A stretch of 25,764 bases of DNA from CPC320 sp002684375. GTDB lineage: Bacteria; Pseudomonadota; Alphaproteobacteria; Rhodobacterales; Rhodobacteraceae. Of this stretch, positions 7,865 to 17,365 are shown in pieces. The notes beneath the pieces are model-generated. The model saw only the letters and a list, made by a program, of their open reading frames with translations, had not been told where the DNA came from and did no database searches. Every line of letters begins with the position of its first letter. Positions within the stretch are counted from its first letter, which is position 1. The stretch is from contig CBFIHZ010000044.1 of assembly GCA_965662545.1 (NCBI GenBank), forward strand, positions 1-25,764, given 5' to 3'. Position numbers and translations under genes: made by a program.

Positions 7865-10237
7865 TTAGCTATAATTGCCTTTCACACGCTCTTTTGTCGG
7901 GTCAAAATGCGGGAACGCCGAAACAACGGCCTTGAGCCGCTTTTGCTGGCCATCCAACTGACCGATTTCGATCTGGGTACCCGGTGTAGAATGCGCAATG
8001 GCAACCCGGCCCAAGGCAATCACCTTGCCCAAGATCGGCGAGCGCATGGCCGAAGTGATCTCGCCCACCTGCGCCTTGCCGACCCGCACACAATCGCCCG
8101 GGGACGGTACCGTCCCGCTTTCGATCTCAAAGCCGACAAGTTTGCGGTGTGGATGCGCTTTGCGTTCTTCGACAGCGCTGCGACCAATAAAATCATCCAG
8201 TTTCGATTTCAACGGCACCGTAAAGCCAATCCCAGCCTCCATCGGATCGGTTTGATCGTCAAATTCCGACCCAGCAAAAATCAACCCGCCCTCGATCCGC
8301 AGCATATCCAGTGCCCCCAGACCCAGCGGGGTCATTCCATGCGGCTCTCCGGCTTTCCAGACGGCGTCGAAGATTTCAACTGCGTCTTTGGGATGGCAGA
8401 AAATCTCATAGCCCAATTCACCTGAATACCCGGTGCGCGAGATTACGACCGCCCGCCCACTGACATCACCAAGGCGGGCGACCGAAAAGCGGAACCACGC
8501 CAGTTCGTCAATGCTGGCCTGAGTGGGTGCCGTCCAGAAAACTTCTGACAGAATTTCACGTGAGAACCGCCCCTGTACTGCGATGTTATGCAACTGGTCG
8601 GTCGATGAACGCACCCAAGCGTTCAACCCGCGTTTGCTCGCCTGCTCGCGCAGCCACAACCCTGAAGTATCATTGCCACCAACCCAACGAAAATTAGTGT
8701 CGCCCAAACGGTACACCGTGCCGTCATCAATCATCCCGCCATGCTCATAGCACATCGCCGTATAAACCACCTGACCCACTGATAGCTTTTTCATGTTTCG
8801 GGTGACGCAAAGCTGCATCAGTTCCTCTGCATCCGGACCGGTCACCTCATATTTTCGCAGCGGTGACAAATCCATCACCGCGACCCTGTCCCGGCAGGCC
8901 CAATATTCATCAATGGCCCCATGATTGGTCATCTGATTGGCCAGCCAATAGCCATTATATTCGACAAAATCGCGCGTATGACGTGCGAAACAATCGTGAA
9001 AAGCTGTTTTTTTTGTGTCTTCCACATCCGCCTCCGCAGATTTTCTATAGCCAATCGAGCGGTTAAACTCTTCGGTTGATTTATAGGTACGCACTTGAAT
9101 ATCGGTCGGGTTCCAACCATTCGCCGGATCGACATCACAGGGACACCCCGTCGAGATACAAACCAGATCCGACATCGCCCGCAACAACACAAAATCCCCC
9201 GGTCGCGACCACGGGTCATCCATGCCGATGGCGTTTGTGTCATCCAGCATTGTATTGAAGAAGAAGTTAATCGCCGGCCAGCCGCCGCGCGGTTTGATAT
9301 CATATCTTGCCAAATCGATATTCATGTTGTCCGAGCAATTGGCGTGTCCGGGGTAACCCAGATCCTCGTAATACCGCGCGGTGCAAGCCAATCCAAACGT
9401 ATCGTGACGACCGCAGGTGTCTTGCACGATTTCAACCAAAGGCTCTTGATCCACAGACCAGTATTTGCTGAAAATTCCTGGGCTGGGGTAGAGCGCACCC
9501 ATCAGCGTTCGCGTGGTGGTTGGGTCGATATCGCGCTCGATGCCCTTATCCAATGCACGCCGCGAAAACGCTTGAAAGTCCGAACACTCACGACCTTTGA
9601 CATCGAGGATCTGAATATACTGACCTGCTTTGACCTCATAGGCAGTGGCGTTTCCGGGTTGAATATTGAAATCCAACACCGGATCTGCCAAAGGATCTGG
9701 TGGCCCAATATCGGGTTTACCGATCGCTGGATTTGCCCTGCGGATATACAGGATTAGCTCGGTTGGGGCATCTTGTGCTTGCGGCTGCATCGGGCCACCG
9801 GGAGCGGCAACAATGAGCAACCCATCACATAGTGCCGTGAAATTTTCCATATCTCCGGGGTTAGACCCCTCTTGAAACAACCCGATTGCATCACCCGTTC
9901 CGATGTCAAATTTGGCCGCATCCAGTGCTTTGAGTACCTTTTTCCCCGATGGCGACCCGTTGGCAAGCGTTGCGATTGTGGCCTCGGGCCGTCCCTTGCC
10001 AACCGCGCCCAGCATCGCAGCATCAGACCGCCGGTCTGGTGCGAAAAATACTATTTCGCCCGGTTGCAGACCTTCGCGGTCAAGCACAGAAATCACATCA
10101 CCTTTGGACAGCGCCACAGCACGTGACCCCCCCCCCGGCACCGGATGCCGTTCTGTGCCGTGTGGCAAGATCGGCAGGCCCGGCGCGATAACGCCCTTGC
10201 GTTCCCAAGGAACTTCGAAAACTGGATTAACACCCAT
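7865..10237 (-). CDS. tdm: Trimethylamine N-oxide demethylase (DUF1989 + GcvT-like domains)
   Basis: I start at ATG 10237, whose A is the last base of the tmoV stop (TGATG), giving 790 residues. Residues 1 to about 390 are DUF1989-type, with DTCGRHD (274-280), HANCSDN (298-304) and CISTGCPCDVD (360-370). These Cys, His and Asp residues are candidates for the metal site. From about 420 to 780 comes an aminomethyltransferase (GcvT)-like domain, with VAVMDLSPLRKYEVTGPDA, GYSGELGYEI and LGLGALDMLRIEGG. This two-part layout and length are those of Tdm, which cleaves TMAO to dimethylamine and formaldehyde, the second domain binding tetrahydrofolate. It is the last gene of the tmo unit, with a terminator behind it. 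Direct linkage to the TMAO transporter supports the call over other DUF1989/GcvT proteins. Confidence 0.88.
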   Translation of the reverse strand: MGVNPVFEVPWERKGVIAPGLPILPHGTERHPVPGGGSRAVALSKGDVISVLDREGLQPGEIVFFAPDRRSDAAMLGAVGKGRPEATIATLANGSPSGKKVLKALDAAKFDIGTGDAIGLFQEGSNPGDMENFTALCDGLLIVAAPGGPMQPQAQDAPTELILYIRRANPAIGKPDIGPPDPLADPVLDFNIQPGNATAYEVKAGQYIQILDVKGRECSDFQAFSRRALDKGIERDIDPTTTRTLMGALYPSPGIFSKYWSVDQEPLVEIVQDTCGRHDTFGLACTARYYEDLGYPGHANCSDNMNIDLARYDIKPRGGWPAINFFFNTMLDDTNAIGMDDPWSRPGDFVLLRAMSDLVCISTGCPCDVDPANGWNPTDIQVRTYKSTEEFNRSIGYRKSAEADVEDTKKTAFHDCFARHTRDFVEYNGYWLANQMTNHGAIDEYWACRDRVAVMDLSPLRKYEVTGPDAEELMQLCVTRNMKKLSVGQVVYTAMCYEHGGMIDDGTVYRLGDTNFRWVGGNDTSGLWLREQASKRGLNAWVRSSTDQLHNIAVQGRFSREILSEVFWTAPTQASIDELAWFRFSVARLGDVSGRAVVISRTGYSGELGYEIFCHPKDAVEIFDAVWKAGEPHGMTPLGLGALDMLRIEGGLIFAGSEFDDQTDPMEAGIGFTVPLKSKLDDFIGRSAVEERKAHPHRKLVGFEIESGTVPSPGDCVRVGKAQVGEITSAMRSPILGKVIALGRVAIAHSTPGTQIEIGQLDGQQKRLKAVVSAFPHFDPTKERVKGNYS

Positions 10238-12297
10238 CAGTCCAACCCCAATATTGCCTTTCGCTGATTTGCCCAAGTGACGATCAGGTGATCAACAGCC
10301 AAGCCTATGAAGGCCACACACAATCCAAGCATGAGCCCATTGCCCGTTCCATTCTTATCAGAGAGTGCCTTTAAAATATATTGTCCCAAATCATCGGTGC
10401 CAATCATCGCACCGATAATGACCATAAATAAAGCAAAGATAACCGTCTGATTGATCCCTAACATGATATGTGGAAAAGCCATCGGCAGTTCGATTTTCAG
10501 CCACCGTTGTACCCGATTGACCCCCGACATCGACCCTGCATCCTGAAGCGACTGGGGCACATTGCGCAACCCCTCGACCGTATAACGCGTTGCGGGAATA
10601 GTGGCATAAACAATGACGGCAATCAAAACCGAGGTGTCAGTGACCCCAAACAGCATAATCACCGGAATTAAATAAATGAAAGACGGAAACGTTTGAAAGG
10701 TATCGCAGACCAATAAGATCGCCTTACTCGTCAAATTATTTTGCGCGCAGAGCGTCCCGACTGTGATCCCGAGAATCACTGAAACGATCACCGCAAAAGA
10801 CGTCATGTAAGCAGTGATCAAGGCGCGGTCCCACCATTCAGTCAAAGCGATGAACAGCACAAAACCACCAACCGTTAGCGCAGATCTCGCACCACCAATA
10901 ATAAAACCAAGCCCCATCACCAGTACAAAGGTTGCGATTACAGGCATCCCCAAATAAGCATATTTCATCGGCATCAGAACGTCCCTGATCAGCGCCGTGT
11001 TAAACCCTTGCAAACCCTGATACCAATTATCAACCATCCAATCGACGCCAGCCTGCCAAAAGAATTCTGTTGTAATACCCTTATTGTGCGGAATGAGGTG
11101 AAAATAGTTTATCCCATCACCAAACAGGACGCGTCCAGCACCCGAAAAAACAATGCTGACCACAAACAGCGCAAACAGCGCAAGGCCATATTTATGCCGT
11201 TGTAAAAAACTGCGGTCTGCAAAATAGTCTGTTTGTTTATTGGCCCATGCCAAAGACAATTTGTCTAAAACCACCGCGATCAGAACGATACATATCCCCA
11301 GTTCCAAAGCTTGACCGATCCGCAGTTGATTGAGCGATAGCAGAAGATTGAAGCCAAGACCTTTGGCACCAATGAAAGACGCGATGACCGCCATTGCCAA
11401 ACATTGCATAATGACCTGATTTATACCGATCAAAATATCACGTCGGGCCGTTGGGATCAGAACTTTGAACATGATCTGGTAGGTGGTGCAACCGCTCATC
11501 ATTCCCGCTTCGACAACTTCGGGCAGCACCCGCTTGAGCCCTAAAAGCGTCAGCCGGATCATCGGCGGCGTCGCAAAAATAATCGTTGCAATCGCGCCCG
11601 CATGATCGCCAACACCAAAGAACACCATCACCGGCACCAAATAAGAGAAATGCGGCATCGTCTGTGCAATGTTCAAAAGCGGCATCAACGCGGCTTCAAC
11701 ACTGCGTTTTTTATAGCATAGAACCCCAAATAACAGTCCAAGAAGACACGACACCGGCGCAGCAACAAGAACAAAAGACAGGGTTTCCATTGCAGGCTCC
11801 CATTGGCCGAAAATGGCAATATACCCCGTCGCAGATCCCGCCAAAAGCGCCAACCCTCGCCCTTTGAGCGCATAGCCCAGCAGCATTGCGCCACCCGAAA
11901 CGAAGGTCCACGGCAAAGCGGGCCAAATCGCCCAGTCATTTTCACCGACAAAGTCCCAGCTGGTAAACGCGACGATGGTTTTCACACCGCCGAGCAAGAT
12001 ATCACGAATGAGCTCAATGCAAAAAAGAACCCCGCGCGAGAACCCCCTAGTCACTTCTTTGATCAGCGCAGATTCTTCATAATCCTCAAGTTCCGGATCG
12101 TAGATTTCAATCGGCATCCAATCGTACATCAGATACTCGACAAAGACATTGATCGCCGCTGGGAAGCCGGCAAACAGTGAGGGCAGTCTCCAGAGTATAT
12201 TTGTCTCAGACGGCGAAATACTAAAATAAAGGGCAAAAAACACCGCCAGAAGCCCGAAAAATTGCGAAAGCTTGGGATTTTTAGCGAAGAACTCCAT
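10237..12297 (-). CDS. tmoV: TMAO ABC transporter permease, two fused permease halves
   Basis: The 686-residue membrane protein contains two complete ProW-like permease modules in one chain. Each half has its own coupling-loop region: GMMSGCTTYQIMFKVLIPTA in the first, and AGSMSGVNRVQRWLKIELPMA in the second. Many hydrophobic helices surround a charged linker near residues 65-80 (YDPELEDYEESA). Single-module permeases of this class are about 280-300 residues, so this one probably works as a self-contained dimer. It starts 9 bases after the tmoW stop with AGGTAGGG as ribosome site, and ends in a TGATG overlap with tdm. Assignment to TMAO rather than glycine betaine rests on linkage to tmm and tdm. 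Confidence 0.87.
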   Translation of the reverse strand: MEFFAKNPKLSQFFGLLAVFFALYFSISPSETNILWRLPSLFAGFPAAINVFVEYLMYDWMPIEIYDPELEDYEESALIKEVTRGFSRGVLFCIELIRDILLGGVKTIVAFTSWDFVGENDWAIWPALPWTFVSGGAMLLGYALKGRGLALLAGSATGYIAIFGQWEPAMETLSFVLVAAPVSCLLGLLFGVLCYKKRSVEAALMPLLNIAQTMPHFSYLVPVMVFFGVGDHAGAIATIIFATPPMIRLTLLGLKRVLPEVVEAGMMSGCTTYQIMFKVLIPTARRDILIGINQVIMQCLAMAVIASFIGAKGLGFNLLLSLNQLRIGQALELGICIVLIAVVLDKLSLAWANKQTDYFADRSFLQRHKYGLALFALFVVSIVFSGAGRVLFGDGINYFHLIPHNKGITTEFFWQAGVDWMVDNWYQGLQGFNTALIRDVLMPMKYAYLGMPVIATFVLVMGLGFIIGGARSALTVGGFVLFIALTEWWDRALITAYMTSFAVIVSVILGITVGTLCAQNNLTSKAILLVCDTFQTFPSFIYLIPVIMLFGVTDTSVLIAVIVYATIPATRYTVEGLRNVPQSLQDAGSMSGVNRVQRWLKIELPMAFPHIMLGINQTVIFALFMVIIGAMIGTDDLGQYILKALSDKNGTGNGLMLGLCVAFIGLAVDHLIVTWANQRKAILGLD

Positions 12298-12306
12298 GCG
12301 TCAGCC

Positions 12307-13377
12307 CTACCTGTTTATCTCGACCGGGTCAGACTTGCCAAACAGCATGCTGATCACCTTAGACGCATGGACCGCCCCGACGACGACCCCGGCATCATCA
12401 ACAACGGCGACGTGTTTGTGTTCGGTCAGCACGGATTCTGCAACAGTTTCGATAATCGAATCTTTGAATACCTGTAATGACCCCAATTCGGTGGTGTCAT
12501 CAATCGGATCCATCACCGCTTCGATTTTAAGAACTTTTTCGCGCGGCACATCTTCGGTAAACTTACGGACATATTCAGTAGCCGGGTGCAGAACAATGTT
12601 CGCCGGGGTATCAAGCTGTTCAATCACCCCATCTTTCATAATCGCAATCCGGTCCGCGAGACGCAGCGCCTCGTTGAAATCGTGGGTTACAAATAAAATT
12701 GTTTTGTTCAGCACCCCTTGAAGCCGCAAAAATTCATCCTGCATTTCTTTGCGAATAAGCGGATCAAGCGCCGAGAACGGCTCATCCAAGAACCAAATAT
12801 CAGGTTCAACTGCCAGCGAACGCGCGATTCCGACGCGCTGTTGCTGTCCCCCAGACAATTGCCGCGGGAAATAGTTCTCACGTCCGTTCAGACCCACCAG
12901 TTCGACCATTTCAAACGCGCGTTTGACGCTTTCGTCGGTCCCGAAGCCTTTGACCTGCAGAGGAAAAGCAATATTTTCTAAGACGGTTTTATGCGGCAAA
13001 AGCGCAAAGTTCTGAAATACCATCCCCATTTTGTTTCGACGTAATTCGATCAGTTGTTTCGAGTTCATCGCAACCAAATCTTGACCGTCGATAAAAATGT
13101 CGCCAGCAGTCGTGTCGGTGAGACGCGATATACATCGAAGAAGGGTCGACTTGCCCGATCCAGACAACCCCATAACCACAAGCATTTCGCCCTCATAAAC
13201 GTCGAACGAGGCGTTATTGACACCAACAACACAGCCGGCATCCTGAAAGACTTGAGCGTCCACTTGCCCGTTGGACTGTTGCAACATCTTATTTGAATTT
13301 TCGCCAAAAATTTTATAAACTGACGCGCATTTTATGACCGGCTTTGGTTCGGCAATCGCCTCATTCTGCGAAGACAT
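12307..13377 (-). CDS. tmoW: TMAO ABC transporter ATP-binding protein (ProV-like)
   Basis: The start is ATG 13377, behind AGGA; an in-frame TTG 18 bases upstream is less likely. The 356-residue protein has Walker A GLSGSGKST (70-78), the Q-loop MVFQNFALLPH, signature LSGGQQQR, Walker B IWFLDEP and the H-loop FVTHD. After about residue 270 comes a CBS-like tail (AVVDDAGVVVGAVHASKV), as in betaine-class ATPases such as ProV/OpuAA, where it senses ionic or nucleotide state. A ProV-like N-terminal insert (GENSNKMLQQ and following) is also present. It supplies the energy for the TmoV permease, whose gene starts 9 bases downstream. Confidence 0.9.
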   Translation of the reverse strand: MSSQNEAIAEPKPVIKCASVYKIFGENSNKMLQQSNGQVDAQVFQDAGCVVGVNNASFDVYEGEMLVVMGLSGSGKSTLLRCISRLTDTTAGDIFIDGQDLVAMNSKQLIELRRNKMGMVFQNFALLPHKTVLENIAFPLQVKGFGTDESVKRAFEMVELVGLNGRENYFPRQLSGGQQQRVGIARSLAVEPDIWFLDEPFSALDPLIRKEMQDEFLRLQGVLNKTILFVTHDFNEALRLADRIAIMKDGVIEQLDTPANIVLHPATEYVRKFTEDVPREKVLKIEAVMDPIDDTTELGSLQVFKDSIIETVAESVLTEHKHVAVVDDAGVVVGAVHASKVISMLFGKSDPVEINR

Positions 13378-13525
13378 GGGAAGTTTCCTAATCAACTCGA
13401 TAGTGCGGATTTATACCTTAAGCGTGACTGCGGGGTATAAAAGATTACGTGTACACCCTGCGAAACCAGAGCCAACATGCGGGATAATCTGTTTCTCGGT
13501 GCAGGACTGAGAAAACGAAGAGTAA

Positions 13526-13553
13526 CCCTGTAACACCATCAAGCGTTACAGGG
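13526..13553 (-). promoter_or_regulatory. Intercistronic hairpin between tmoX and tmoW
   Basis: A perfect 9-bp inverted repeat, CCCTGTAAC / GTTACAGGG with a 10-base loop, lies 17 bases after the tmoX stop and about 150 bases before tmoW. In the direction of transcription it is followed by TTACTCTTCGTTTTC, only moderately T-rich. Such hairpins often stabilise the binding-protein mRNA or act as partial terminators, giving more binding protein than membrane parts. Confidence 0.6.
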
Positions 13554-13569
13554 TCGATTGAGACGATAC

Positions 13570-14508
13570 TTATTCGGTGAACGGCTTCCACACGTCTTCA
13601 TGCGCCGCAAGCCAGGCTTTTGCCGCATCCTGATGGCTCATTTTATCAATGTCGACAAGCGCCGCCATTTGTCCAATATCTGTCGAGGTGAACGATATTT
13701 TGCTAAACGCTGTATAGGCCGCCGGGTGCGTTTTAGGGAACTTATAGTTTGCAGCTTTTTTCAGCCATCCTTTGGGAGATCCGCAAGCACCATCGCCGCC
13801 ATCACCGACACGGCATCCGTCAAAATAGGCTGGAAACTCGATAAAGACAAAGCCTTCAGCATCAGTGAAATTGGGCGTCCAATTAAAGGTAATAACGCCA
13901 CGACCCTCTTTTTTTGCAGAGGCAAGTTCCGCCCAAAGCGCATCGGCAGAGCCGGCAAATTTCACCATGTATTTGTCGTCCAACCCGAGCCCAGCAAGGC
14001 GCTCAGGCATCTGATTTCCGTGCCAGCTTTGTGGTCCTTCCAGCCAACGGCCCTTGCCGCCTGAATCCGCCGTTTCAAAGACTTCCGGACAGTCTTTTAA
14101 CGCTTCCCAATTTGGCAGGCCGGGGCACAGATTATCATCAATCACATATTGTGGAACGCCCATCTCTTCCAAGGTCATCGCAGCATGCGTGCCGGCATCA
14201 ATAATACCACCCTTTGCCATTGCGTTATAAAACGAGGCTCCGAAAGTCGACTGCCACACTTCGTGCGAAATCGTGACATCCCCATTGCGAATAGCCTCAT
14301 ATACAGCCTGGGTATCGGCGGGCACATACTCTACATTATTTCCCATGCTTTCGAAAATGCCACCGATCACATAGGCCATAACGACCTGACTTGACCAGTT
14401 ATGAGTCGGGATCACGATCGGTTTACTGGAATCCTTGGCAAAGGCTTGACCTGTCACCAGCGTCATCGACAGCGCCGCCGCTGTCACATTGCGTACTAAA
14501 TTTTTCAT
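13570..14508 (-). CDS. tmoX: TMAO-binding periplasmic protein
   Basis: The start is ATG 14508, 6 bases after AGGAG; the longer frame has no such site. The first 25 or so residues (MKNLVRNVTAAALSMTLVTGQAFA) form a Sec signal peptide with an AFA cleavage site. The 312-residue protein is of the betaine-class (ProX/OpuAC) binding-protein type. It has many Trp residues suited to a cation-pi pocket for a methylated amine: HNWSSQ, HEVWQS, GRWLEGPQSW, FNWTPN. Cysteines in NLCPGLPNWEALKDC and DGCRVGDGGDGACG may form disulfides in the periplasm. It heads the tmoXWV-tdm block. Naming as TmoX rather than a betaine binder relies on the adjoining tmm and tdm. Confidence 0.85.
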   Translation of the reverse strand: MKNLVRNVTAAALSMTLVTGQAFAKDSSKPIVIPTHNWSSQVVMAYVIGGIFESMGNNVEYVPADTQAVYEAIRNGDVTISHEVWQSTFGASFYNAMAKGGIIDAGTHAAMTLEEMGVPQYVIDDNLCPGLPNWEALKDCPEVFETADSGGKGRWLEGPQSWHGNQMPERLAGLGLDDKYMVKFAGSADALWAELASAKKEGRGVITFNWTPNFTDAEGFVFIEFPAYFDGCRVGDGGDGACGSPKGWLKKAANYKFPKTHPAAYTAFSKISFTSTDIGQMAALVDIDKMSHQDAAKAWLAAHEDVWKPFTE

Positions 14509-15031
14509 TCTTCTCTCCTGGTTAAAGCGGCCGAATGACCGCGGCAAAATTGCTGTTTTTTGTCTCCGCAGGTTCACCCCTGCTTGTCTGTATTATTGAA
14601 CGCCTCACAAATTTTGTTATTGCACTGCGCCCAGTTCTTCGCTCAACGCCTGATTTTTTAGCCGTACACCAACCCTAAACAACATGACCCAAGCCCCGAT
14701 CAACGCCCCGTTTCTGGTATTTGTAGGGAGCATGTGCACCCTACAACGGCGTCAATTTATGTACCAAAACTATACCGAAACTTTTCTCAAGAAAAACCTA
14801 CGGCTTCTTTATTGGTCAAAACCAACTTAATTACAACTTTTTTTCCAAAAAAATTAGCATGCAGGCATATAAATACACTATTCCCCATTTTTGGTATACT
14901 TTTGGACCAATCAAATAGGCCAGCCAAAACGCAGAATAGCAGAATTGGAACAATTGAAGTTGTGATCAACATTTACCAATGCGTTTCAGAGCTTTTACCG
15001 TTGCTCTCTCCGCCTTTACTTTTCGTTCGCA
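14509..15031 (-). promoter_or_regulatory. 523-bp gap between tmm and tmoX with a structured tmoX leader
   Basis: The ribosome site AGGAG is at the left end. Upstream of it lie two small hairpins in the likely leader: GCGG / CCGC at 14527-14542 and GCAGG / CCTGC at 14568-14583. Further up the DNA is AT-rich. It includes ATTGGTC near 14812 and its complement GACCAAT near 14905, which could be paired operator halves. No known riboswitch was recognised. A 61-codon hydrophobic frame at 14787-14972 has no ribosome site and is not called. The size of the gap suggests that tmoX has its own promoter. Confidence 0.45.
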
Positions 15032-16369
15032 TCACTCACTTTTCAGATAGCTCGCCAGACTGTCATCCAGCGCATCCACCCAAGCGGTGTGATGAGCAGG
15101 TGCTTTTGCACCTGTCATTGGGCTTACGTGGCCATGGTTTCGAAACTCCATTATACCTTTTTTTTTGCATTTTTTCCACTCATAGAACGCCTTGTTCGCA
15201 GCCTCGATGTCAAAGGAGGGGTAATCAGTCTCATTTATCAACTCCTGCGTATAGGCGCCCTGATAGGCGATGCAGGCATAGTCATCGGCCAACAAAGCTT
15301 CTTCAGCCTGCCGCTTCGCCACATCGGCCTGCCGTACCGTAAGATCAGGCACCGCAATTCGCCCCATAATTATATCGCGCACATACCACGCCTGAGCATC
15401 AAACATGTTGAAAGTGTACCACTGATCTTGCATACCCAAATAAAATAGATTTGGGTTTTGATTCCACACCACACCTTTGTACAGATCATCCGAGGCCAAA
15501 ACATTCGGCGTTTTCAATCTCAGGTCATCTGGTAAAAACGGGAAGTGGTGCTTATAGCCAGTGCACAGAATAATCGCATCCACATCTTTCGACGTGCCAT
15601 CAATAAAATACGCCGTTCGTCCAGTCACATGTGACAGCGCCGGCACCTCTTGCCAGTTACTGGGCCAATCATACCCCATCGGGGCAGTCCGATGTGCCAC
15701 CGTCACCGATTTACATCCATATTTCCAGCACTGCGAGCCAATATCCTCGGCCGAATAAGAAGTGCCCAAGATCAAGATGTCTTTATCGGTAAACTCCCTG
15801 GCTTCTCGAAAGTCATGGGCATGCAGAATACGGCCATTGTAGTGTTCAAAACCTTCATAATGCGGAAGGTTTGGGACCGAAAAGTGTCCCGACGCCACGA
15901 CAACATGATCAAAATTTTCTGTAGTTTCACAATCAAGCAAGCAATCGCGCACGGTGACATCAAAGCCGTCACCAACCGCGCGAACATCGCGCACAAGTGT
16001 GTTAAATTGGATAGCATCCCGCACCCCAGCCTTTTTCACACGACCCACAATATAATCCAACAGCACGGCACGCGGCGGGTAAGAAGCGATCGGTTTGCCA
16101 AAATGTTCTTCAAAGCTGTAGTCCGCGAATTCCAACCCCTCTTTGGGACCATTCGACCAAAGGTAACGATACATAGACCCGTGACAAGGATTGCCATGTT
16201 CATCGGTACCAGTCCGCCAAGAATACTGCCACAGACCACCCCAATCAGCTTGCTTTTCATAGCACACGACTTCCACGTCGCGCGAAACCCCACCTGGCTC
16301 TGACTGAAACGCCCGCAATTGCGCCAGACCGGATGGGCCAGCCCCAATAACACAAATTCGCTTATTCAC
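15032..16369 (-). CDS. tmm: Trimethylamine monooxygenase (flavin-containing monooxygenase)
   Basis: The 445-residue protein uses a GTG start at 16369 just after AGGA. It has the bacterial flavin-containing monooxygenase layout. FAD motif GAGPSG is at 9-14. WSNGP is at 71-75, with Asn73 matching a residue reported as important in Tmm. The FMO fingerprint ends in YNGRILHAHDF, and the NADPH motif is LGTSYSAEDIG. Long stretches match what I remember of Roseobacter Tmm, such as DQWYTFNMFDAQAWY and the ending TAWVDALDDSLASYL. Tmm uses NADPH and oxygen to turn trimethylamine into TMAO in the cytoplasm. It is first in the cassette, upstream of tmoX. Confidence 0.93.
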   Translation of the reverse strand: MNKRICVIGAGPSGLAQLRAFQSEPGGVSRDVEVVCYEKQADWGGLWQYSWRTGTDEHGNPCHGSMYRYLWSNGPKEGLEFADYSFEEHFGKPIASYPPRAVLLDYIVGRVKKAGVRDAIQFNTLVRDVRAVGDGFDVTVRDCLLDCETTENFDHVVVASGHFSVPNLPHYEGFEHYNGRILHAHDFREAREFTDKDILILGTSYSAEDIGSQCWKYGCKSVTVAHRTAPMGYDWPSNWQEVPALSHVTGRTAYFIDGTSKDVDAIILCTGYKHHFPFLPDDLRLKTPNVLASDDLYKGVVWNQNPNLFYLGMQDQWYTFNMFDAQAWYVRDIIMGRIAVPDLTVRQADVAKRQAEEALLADDYACIAYQGAYTQELINETDYPSFDIEAANKAFYEWKKCKKKGIMEFRNHGHVSPMTGAKAPAHHTAWVDALDDSLASYLKSE

Positions 16370-17365
16370 GTCCTATTCCCCCGTTTGACTATTAATCTCA
16401 GCACACCTTCATACCCAGATAAGCTCAGCGACTTTCGCAAATTAAACAGGATAAATAACTTGTTTGAAAATTTTACTGTAACGCTTTTTGGCAAGAAGAG
16501 CATCCGAAATGCCCCCTCAACCAATCTGAACCAAAGGTTTAAAAACTCAACCAAATACACCCACGCCGGGCGTCTCACCTCAGATTACCACATTTAAATT
16601 ATATTCCTAGCATTAATAATGTTAAATGAAAAATGAGATCAGGCAAATACTTAAAAACCACCACACCCGCGTGCCGCAAAATCATTCATTATTAAAAAAT
16701 GGCCTTCCAACCAGATTTGCACGCGAAAGCGGCGCACAAAAATATGATTGAAAAATTGCAGCAAGACAATCAAAATTACCATGTTCACACTTGGAAACAA
16801 TTATTCTGCTGCCAATTCAAGTGACTAAAAACGGCCTCAATTAATTGATGCCAGACGATAATGAAACCGACAATATCGAGCGCGTGTCCGCATTCAGTGG
16901 AGTTATGCGTTCCCCTCAGAGACCATTTTTTGATAGTCAGCAGTCATGGGACCTCGCGACAGTCTCAGCCTACGCGATAGCACGGGCCAAAACACAAAAC
17001 ACCAAAGTGCGATACAATCAACAGACCGGGAATTAGCTCAGTTTTGCGGCGGAATCTAACGGGCACAAGGGCGCTTGGTGCCACAAATATCATCCTGAAA
17101 AAATTATGGGATTTCAACTAAATACTCTGGCTCACTGCAAAAGTTTATTAACTTAGTTTCAAATATCCGCTATGTTTGCTTGACTGCGTTGCACTGAGTG
17201 ACCTATCTTGCCGCAGACTTACGGATTAAACACAGTCCTAACACATTACAAAATCTCAATTTATTGAAAATAACAGACGTACCAATGCCGTGACTTCTCG
17301 AAATTACCAGTGCGACTCTTCCGAGAAGATCATGATATTGAGGAAAAATTACTTAAGGAACCCTA
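16370..17365. promoter_or_regulatory. AT-rich 1-kb spacer upstream of tmm and of the small lipoprotein
   Basis: No convincing gene is seen. The block should contain the tmm promoter (read leftward) and the lipoprotein promoter (read rightward). CATTA-A-TAATG, a perfect small palindrome, is at about 16611-16621. The 63-codon frame at 16845-17036 has no ribosome site and an unremarkable product. Base composition is lower in GC than the flanking operons, as in accessory or decaying DNA. Confidence 0.4.
17180..17209 (+). promoter_or_regulatory. Possible sigma-70 promoter for the small lipoprotein
   Basis: TTGACT (17180-17185) and TATCTT (17204-17209) are separated by 18 bases, a plausible -35/-10 pair. 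It lies about 155 bases before the lipoprotein ATG, leaving a long leader. That leader holds an inverted repeat CTTCTCG / CGAGAAG (17294-17300, 17322-17328). Confidence 0.35.

Noticed and set aside
9095..9757. 220-codon plus-strand frame
   Set aside because: It lies inside tdm on the opposite strand and mirrors its codon pattern.
14787..14972. 61-codon hydrophobic minus-strand frame between tmm and tmoX
   Set aside because: No ribosome site; the hydrophobicity follows from the AT-rich base composition.
16845..17036. 63-codon plus-strand frame in the tmm upstream spacer
   Set aside because: TTG start without ribosome site, low-complexity polar product, no recognisable motif.
17030..17075. 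tRNA-like D-arm word (AATTAGCTCAG)
   Set aside because: No matching acceptor, anticodon or T-arm can be folded around it.
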